8,183 nucleotides of DNA, from the NCBI GenBank assembly GCA_030619185.1, contig JAUXBW010000098.1:1-8183 (forward strand), read 5' to 3'. Within the stretch, counting starts at the first letter, position 1; each line of letters opens with the position of its first letter. Source of the stretch: Methyloprofundus sp. (GTDB lineage Bacteria > Pseudomonadota > Gammaproteobacteria > Methylococcales > Methylomonadaceae). The translations under genes and the position numbers were made by a program. Below the pieces are notes generated by a model. The model worked only from the letters and a program-made list of their open reading frames with translations, was not told the origin of the DNA and searched no databases. Positions 5,434 to 8,183 of this stretch are shown piece by piece.

Positions 5434-5613
5434 TTATTTGCTCAAAAATGCAACAACTTGGGCAACAGATAAAATAATGACAATTCCAACCCAAAACCAC
5501 CTCTGCCATGCCCAGTGAGTCTCTTTGATTGCATTATGCCTTATGAGTTCATCATGTTCAGCTTGTGCAATCATTAATTTATTTAACTCTAAGCGAATTT
5601 CTTCTGATGACAT
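5434..5613 (-). CDS. Small single-pass membrane protein, 59 aa
   Basis: Reads from ATG at 5613 to TAA at 5434. The N-terminal 38 residues are charged and helical (SSEEIRLELNKLMIAQAEHD, then HNAIKETHWAWQRW). A single hydrophobic segment, FWVGIVIILSVAQVVAFL, spans about residues 40-57, followed by SK. This suggests a tail-anchored inner-membrane protein with a cytoplasmic helix. A TTGACA-N17-TAATCT promoter lies at 5647-5675, and a weak AGG sits nine to ten bases before ATG. Clean protein-like composition, its own promoter, and a resemblance in style to the small membrane genes at 6678-7002 support it as real. I recognise no function. Confidence 0.65.
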   Translation of the reverse strand: MSSEEIRLELNKLMIAQAEHDELIRHNAIKETHWAWQRWFWVGIVIILSVAQVVAFLSK

Positions 5614-5646
5614 GTTGCTATACCTACACGTAAATAGTCAAATTGA

Positions 5647-5675
5647 AGATTACATCCATTTAAAATTTTTGTCAA
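5647..5675 (-). promoter_or_regulatory. Predicted promoter of the 59-aa gene
   Basis: On the minus strand, a perfect TTGACA at 5675-5670, a 17-base spacer, and TAATCT at 5652-5647. Compare TTGACC-N17-TAGTCT in front of the 75-aa gene. Confidence 0.45.
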
Positions 5676-5822
5676 TTTTGATCATTAATCATAAGACCTG
5701 AATAACTCCGTTGATCTTGAAATCACCTAAATGTAATCCCTATTATTTTGGTCACATCTATTGCTTTCTCATTGTTGCTAAAAAACCACCCAAACTAGTT
5801 AAAGGCTGGATGGTTTCTCTTT

Positions 5823-5839
5823 AAATCAAGCTGGCTGAG
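5823..5839. repeat. Punctuating repeat core, copy 2
   Basis: AAATCAAGCTGGCTGAG, identical over 17 bases to 5404-5420. Here it has no neighbouring gene end that I can recognise, so it may mark a lost or decayed unit. Confidence 0.55.
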
Positions 5840-5952
5840 CTCTTGAAACATTAACGGTATTTAATAATAGCTTCTCTTTGTGTTGGCCTGTTCAGGTTTC
5901 TGCAACAAAGAAATCCACGTCTATTGTTTTAATTTCTGCAAGACCTCTTTTT

Positions 5953-5981
5953 TTCGCATAATGAATATTCTGCGCTATGAT
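5953..5981 (+). promoter_or_regulatory. Predicted promoter of the Uma2 gene
   Basis: TTCGCA at 5953-5958, a 17-base spacer, and TATGAT at 5976-5981. A transcript start near 5988 would leave a 26-base leader with the purine-rich ribosome binding site. Confidence 0.4.
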
Positions 5982-6013
5982 GTAGCTTACATAGAGTCAG
6001 GAAAGGAAGAGTT

Positions 6014-6616
6014 GTGTCTGCACCCGCTGAAAAAATGAATATTTCTCCACAGGAATATCTGGAAAACGAAAAAACAGCTGAATTCAAACATGAATACCTG
6101 AATGGTGAAATTTGGGTAATGGCTGGAGCCAGTGATAATCATGTCACAATAGCTATGAACCTGGCATTTCTGCTTAGACAGCAGCTCAAAGAGGCAGCAT
6201 GCAGAAGTTATATTTCTGATATGAAAGTAAAGGTCGAGTCAGCAAATGCCTATTTTTATCCTGATGTATTTGTTACATGTGAACAGGCAGATAAAGAGCT
6301 GGACTATTATAAAGAACATCCGATTTTTATAACAGAGGTGCTTTCCCCTTCTACCGAGGCCTATGACCGAGGTGATAAATTCAAATACTATCAGCAATTA
6401 TCCAGCCTGCAAGAATATTGGCTTATAGATGCTCAAAAAATGTCAGTTGACTGCTTTACTAGACAAAAGGATGATAGCTGGATACTGCATAGTTATTCGT
6501 CAGCAGATGATTTGGCAGAGGTGGTTTCATTAGGGTTTACAATACACCTTAGTGACTTATATGAACAGGCTAATTTTTTAGCAAGCAGAACGGAATCAAG
6601 CTGGCTGACTCCTTGA
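6014..6616 (+). CDS. Uma2 family protein (PD-(D/E)XK nuclease fold)
   Basis: 200 aa, the full length for the family. Start is GTG at 6014, supported by AAGGA at 6003-6007; the next in-frame ATG would remove seven residues. Uma2 proteins have a restriction-endonuclease-like fold, are very abundant in cyanobacteria and scattered in other bacteria, and have no settled function. Seen: ISPQEYLENE at 10-19, FKHEYLNGEIWVM at 24-36 with the early acidic residues, NH at 42-43, FYPDVFV at 81-87 (the PD of the motif), ITEVLSPSTEAYDRGDKF at 106-123 (the E.xK-like part), and LQEYWLID at 132-139. All expected catalytic-type residues seem present. The last codons (ESSWL) lie inside a short repeat found elsewhere in the window, and the 3' end has a diverged second copy at 7268-7399. 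Confidence 0.88.
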   Translation: MSAPAEKMNISPQEYLENEKTAEFKHEYLNGEIWVMAGASDNHVTIAMNLAFLLRQQLKEAACRSYISDMKVKVESANAYFYPDVFVTCEQADKELDYYKEHPIFITEVLSPSTEAYDRGDKFKYYQQLSSLQEYWLIDAQKMSVDCFTRQKDDSWILHSYSSADDLAEVVSLGFTIHLSDLYEQANFLASRTESSWLTP

Positions 6617-6671
6617 TTCAATTCTCAATTCGGGACCTGACCCCGTATTTTCTTAAATCAAGGTGGCTGAC
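6593..6671. repeat. Punctuating repeat block, copies 3 and 4
   Basis: The Uma2 stop region forms GAATCAAG (6593-6600), an 11-base loop, and CTTGATTC (6612-6619), a perfect 8-bp stem. Next come AATTCTCAATTC at 6620-6631, GGGACCTGACCCCGTATTTTC at about 6632-6652, and AAATCAAGGTGGCTGAC at 6655-6671. The last piece differs from the 5404 copy in one base of the first 16. The stop of the minus-strand 34-codon gene is only seven bases beyond, so this block lies between the 3' ends of two converging genes. Confidence 0.6.
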
Positions 6672-6677
6672 TCTTTT

Positions 6678-6782
6678 TTAATTTCCATGTTTTTTAAATT
6701 CACTATATGAATCCAGAGCTAAATACCCCAAAAAAATAACAAACACCAAACCCATTAAAAACATAATAACCGAATTAAGCAT
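6678..6782 (-). CDS. Very small single-pass membrane protein, 34 aa
   Basis: ATG at 6782 to TAA at 6678. The peptide is one hydrophobic helix (SVIMFLMGLVFVIFLGYLAL at residues 4-23) with a short polar tail, DSYSEFKKHGN. The strongest evidence is translational: AAGGAG (6795-6790) sits seven bases before the ATG and is the best Shine-Dalgarno in this part of the window. The ATG overlaps the end of the upstream 75-aa gene by eight bases, so the two are probably coupled. Likely an inner-membrane peptide, perhaps a partner of the 75-aa protein. Function unknown. Confidence 0.72.
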   Translation of the reverse strand: MLNSVIMFLMGLVFVIFLGYLALDSYSEFKKHGN

Positions 6783-7002
6783 CTTCTAACTCCTTAATTA
6801 GTTGCTTTATAAACCGATATTGATAAATACCATAGATTGCAGAAGCGATTGTACCAAAAAGTGCCAATAACAAAACAAATGCCGAAGTATTCAAAAAATT
6901 TGATGCTGACCAGCCAATCAGTCCTACGATAACTGCCAATGCTGTAAAAAACATTTTTTCATGAAAAGAAATTTCTGCTTTTATTTTGTCTAATTTACTC
7001 AT
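6775..7002 (-). CDS. Small two-pass membrane protein, 75 aa
   Basis: Residues 1-16 are a charged helix (SKLDKIKAEISFHEK). Two hydrophobic segments follow at about 17-37 (MFFTALAVIVGLIGWSAS) and 41-63 (AFVLLLALFGTIASAIYG), and the C-terminus is basic then acidic (RFIKQLIKELEDA). Both ends are probably cytoplasmic. I recognise it only as the kind of conserved small hypothetical membrane protein found in many Proteobacteria, not as a named family. There is no Shine-Dalgarno before the ATG, in contrast to its downstream partner. A TTGACC-N17-TAGTCT promoter at 7010-7038 would leave almost no leader. It overlaps the 34-aa gene by eight bases. Confidence 0.75.
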   Translation of the reverse strand: MSKLDKIKAEISFHEKMFFTALAVIVGLIGWSASNFLNTSAFVLLLALFGTIASAIYGIYQYRFIKQLIKELEDA

Positions 7003-7009
7003 TAATATG

Positions 7010-7038
7010 AGACTACACCAATTTTATTTATAGGTCAA
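7010..7038 (-). promoter_or_regulatory. Predicted promoter of the 75-aa/34-aa pair
   Basis: TTGACC at 7038-7033, a 17-base spacer, TAGTCT at 7015-7010. Transcription would start at or next to the ATG at 7002 (leaderless). A weaker alternative, TTTTGA-N16-TAAAAT (7048-7021), would give a leader of about 11 bases. Confidence 0.35.
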
Positions 7039-7081
7039 TTTTTCAAAACCTTTATTTTCAGTGAGTTCTTTTGGTGTGGTT

Positions 7082-7109
7082 AATTCTCAATTCAACCCCG
7101 TTTTTCTTT
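7082..7109. repeat. Punctuating repeat, partial copy
   Basis: AATTCTCAATTC at 7082-7093, then ACCCCG and a T-rich stretch with TTCTT, matching 6620-6654 except that GGGACCTG is missing. Together with 6620-6654 it brackets the small membrane gene pair as a pair of direct repeats. Confidence 0.5.
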
Positions 7110-7152
7110 CTTCTCTTCCTAAAAATTTAGCATATAAGAACCAGGAAAAAAC

Positions 7153-7275
7153 ATGCAAAAAATTATTAATCAATATAGCCAGTTACTACAGGTACTTGTT
7201 CTCATCGCTGCAATGATGCTACCGAAAGTTACTGATAATACGCTAATGCAGTGGCTCTCACTTAGTTCTGCATAG
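7153..7275 (+). CDS. Short hydrophobic reading frame, 40 aa, probably truncated
   Basis: ATG at 7153 to TAG at 7275. AGGA at 7143-7146 lies six bases before the ATG. The peptide begins QKIINQYSQLLQ and has a hydrophobic stretch, VLVLIAAMMLP, at about residues 14-24, then a polar part. The last codons and the stop fall within the Uma2-tail homology that begins at 7268, read in a different frame. The native C-terminus has therefore probably been lost at this junction. It may be a real small membrane protein or the remnant of a longer gene. Function unknown. Confidence 0.4.
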   Translation: MQKIINQYSQLLQVLVLIAAMMLPKVTDNTLMQWLSLSSA

Positions 7276-7399
7276 TTATTCATCAGCAGATGACCTAGCA
7301 GAGGTAGTTTCATTAGGGTTTAAAATACACCTTAGTGACTTATATGATCAAGTTAATATTCTAGTAAGCAGAGCTGAATCAAGCTGGCTGGTAGAGTAG
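7268..7399 (+). pseudogene. 3' fragment of a second Uma2 gene
   Basis: 7268-7390 aligns without gaps to 6485-6607, the 3' end of the intact Uma2 gene, at 109 of 123 bases by hand count. The frame is open and reads LHSYSSADDLAEVVSLGF, then IHLSDLYDQ and SRAESSWLVE, stopping at TAG 7397-7399. Half or more of the differences are silent or conservative. It therefore looks like the tail of a paralogue that evolved as a working gene, not a fresh copy. The first three quarters of the gene are absent upstream. Similarity ends at 7390. Confidence 0.8.
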
Positions 7400-7421
7400 A
7401 CGGGCTCTCCCGATGAGTTAG

Positions 7422-7497
7422 GCAATGATTCGATAATACTTTTATTGAACACTTCGCTACACGTAGCTACCATGTGATTTCTAATCATTGCTTTTTT
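7422..7497 (+). terminator. Possible terminator-like hairpin
   Basis: GCAATGATT at 7422-7430 pairs exactly with AATCATTGC at 7483-7491, and six T follow directly (7492-7497). The 52-base loop contains its own hairpin GCTAC-AC-GTAGC (7456-7467). The long loop makes a normal intrinsic terminator uncertain. A small hairpin CGGG-CTCT-CCCG lies just before it (7401-7412). Confidence 0.35.
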
Positions 7498-7527
7498 CCT
7501 CATCAGTTGTTTACCACGCCCCTCACA

Positions 7528-7560
7528 GAACCGTGCTTGCGCTATTTACGCACACGGCTC
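7528..7560 (-). ncRNA. Group II intron domain V
   Basis: On the minus strand the 33 bases begin GAGCCGTGTGCG and end GCACGGTTC. The lower stem GAGCCGTG/CACGGTTC, the two-base bulge (AG) and an upper TGCG/CGCA stem match domain V, the catalytic hairpin of group II introns; the AGC triad is in GAGCC. It lies 14 bases after the stop of the intron-encoded protein, the expected place, and is followed by TGTGAGGGG as in many such introns. A foldable domain VI with a bulged A is not evident downstream, so the intron end may be damaged and its 3' splice site cannot be placed. Confidence 0.75.
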
Positions 7561-7574
7561 CTCGACAACACGCT

Positions 7575-8183
7575 TCACCTCGAAGCAGACAATAAATTCA
7601 CTTTAATTCGCGGATTCGGTAGCGGATACAACTTGAGCAGTTTATTAAACTTCTCCCATGTGTAACAACCCCGTTTTCCACGACGATTTAACCATTTATA
7701 CAACGTTTGAGTGACCCAATACGCAAAGCTTCGCAGACTTTTGCTATTATCGGTCACTCCGTAATAAGCAAAATGTCCGCGTAGCTTCGCTACTGTCGTT
7801 TTCATAATCTGAGCGGTAGGCAAGGTTCGGCTCGCCTTTAACCATTCTTTGTATGCAACAACTTTGGCTATGAGTCTTTTGCTGACCGTTTTCCTTTTCA
7901 TCCGGTAACGCTTGCCATCCCGACTACGTGAGTTGTAGTGCGTGAACCCTAGAAAATCAAACGTCGCGGGTCGTTCTCCTCTAGCTTTTGCTTTTGATTG
8001 CGCAAAGGAGCCAAATTCAAATTGCTTGGTTTTCTCGGGGGCGACTTCAAGGTTAAATTGCTTTAGCCGTGTTTCCATGGTTTCCTTGAAGTTCTTGGCT
8101 TCGGCTTCTAGTTGAAAACAGACAACATAATCATCCGCATAGCGGATAAGCCGTGCGTAACCCTGACAAGTCGGATCGTAGCC
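7575..8183 (-). CDS. ltrA: Group II intron reverse transcriptase/maturase, C-terminal part
   Basis: Open from the right edge to TGA at 7577-7575, giving the last 202 residues; the start is outside the window. The first visible residues include IRYADDYVVCF (YADD at 15-18), the catalytic motif of the reverse transcriptase palm. KTKQFEFGSF and then TFDFLGFTHY at 74-83 mark the last RT block. From about 100 onward comes the thumb/maturase (X) domain, with KLRGHFAYYG and SLRSFAYWVTQTLYKWLNRR. The chain ends at PNPRIKVNLLSASR with no HNH endonuclease domain. The protein splices its host intron and copies it into new DNA sites. An internal ATG at 8078 is not the start, because the frame is open upstream through the YADD motif. 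Confidence 0.93.
   Translation of the reverse strand, partial: GYDPTCQGYARLIRYADDYVVCFQLEAEAKNFKETMETRLKQFNLEVAPEKTKQFEFGSFAQSKAKARGERPATFDFLGFTHYNSRSRDGKRYRMKRKTVSKRLIAKVVAYKEWLKASRTLPTAQIMKTTVAKLRGHFAYYGVTDNSKSLRSFAYWVTQTLYKWLNRRGKRGCYTWEKFNKLLKLYPLPNPRIKVNLLSASR

Larger units (their letters stand above)
5676..6013. other. Non-coding gap before the Uma2 gene
   Basis: No supported gene. It holds a hairpin at 5783-5816 (AAACCACCCA against TGGATGGTTT, one mismatch). Its minus-strand reading ends in a run of T and could stop leftward transcription. Copy 2 of the AAATCAAGCTGGCTGAG repeat is at 5823-5839. The Uma2 promoter lies at the right end. Confidence 0.45.

Noticed and set aside
5961..6038. 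25-codon frame starting at ATG 5961 and overlapping the Uma2 start
   Set aside because: No ribosome binding site, and the predicted promoter would start transcription after this ATG.
5088..7400. Integron-like cassette array with attC sites
   Set aside because: Small genes separated by repeats suggested it, but there are no RYYYAAC/GTTRRRY pairs, genes lie in both orientations, and no integrase is seen.
7474..7665. Plus-strand open frame of 63 codons
   Set aside because: It overlaps intron domain V and the end of the maturase gene in antisense, and has no ribosome binding site or recognisable protein pattern.
1..8183. CRISPR array, tRNA or rRNA genes
   Set aside because: No regularly spaced direct repeats and no cloverleaf or rRNA-like sequence were seen on either strand.

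Overview
The window looks like chromosomal DNA from a gammaproteobacterium of moderate to low GC. The reasons are the TsaC C-terminus, the purE-purK operon, a SlyD-type FKBP, and palindromes of the REP type starting with GTAG. A methanotroph or sulfur-oxidiser-like lineage is possible, but this is an inference and I cannot place the genus.

Left part (1-3331), housekeeping. The 3' end of tsaC (1-261) is followed by a 364-base gap, then purE (626) and purK (1120) overlapping by one base behind a clear promoter at 522-550. A SlyD-like peptidyl-prolyl isomerase (2246) and a Nudix hydrolase (2861) follow on the same strand. The gaps carry palindromes. The best is a 130-bp inverted-repeat element at 376-505, flanked by a perfect 9-bp direct repeat (GGCCTAAAT) and containing a REP-like hairpin. 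It has the structure of a MITE inserted just upstream of the purEK promoter. A second REP-like hairpin separates slyD from the Nudix gene.

Middle part (3332-5087), transition to accessory DNA. A second long inverted repeat (3341-3500) precedes a compact one-gene unit: promoter, strong ribosome binding site, a 71-codon DUF1640-like protein, and an intrinsic terminator. A third palindrome lies against a decayed DUF3368/PIN-domain toxin gene (4063-4382). An intact mazEF-type toxin-antitoxin pair on the minus strand follows, with its own promoter.

Right part (5088-8183), an AT-rich patchwork. It holds three very small membrane-protein genes on the minus strand (59, 75 and 34 codons; the 59- and 34-codon ones are easily missed), an intact Uma2-family PD-(D/E)XK protein at 6014, and a fragment of a second Uma2 gene (7268-7399) joined to a 40-codon hydrophobic reading frame. 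A family of short repeats (core AAATCAAGCTGGCTGA, often preceded by ACCTGaCCCC-GTaTTTTCTT) recurs at the 3' ends of these small genes and within the Uma2 tails. The right edge is the 3' part of a group II intron on the minus strand: the reverse transcriptase/maturase from its YADD motif to the stop, then a recognisable domain V. No recognisable domain VI follows.

No well-known defence or metabolic island is present. The most interesting material is the MITE with its target duplication, the overlapping pair of tiny membrane proteins, and the repeats that punctuate the small-gene patchwork.
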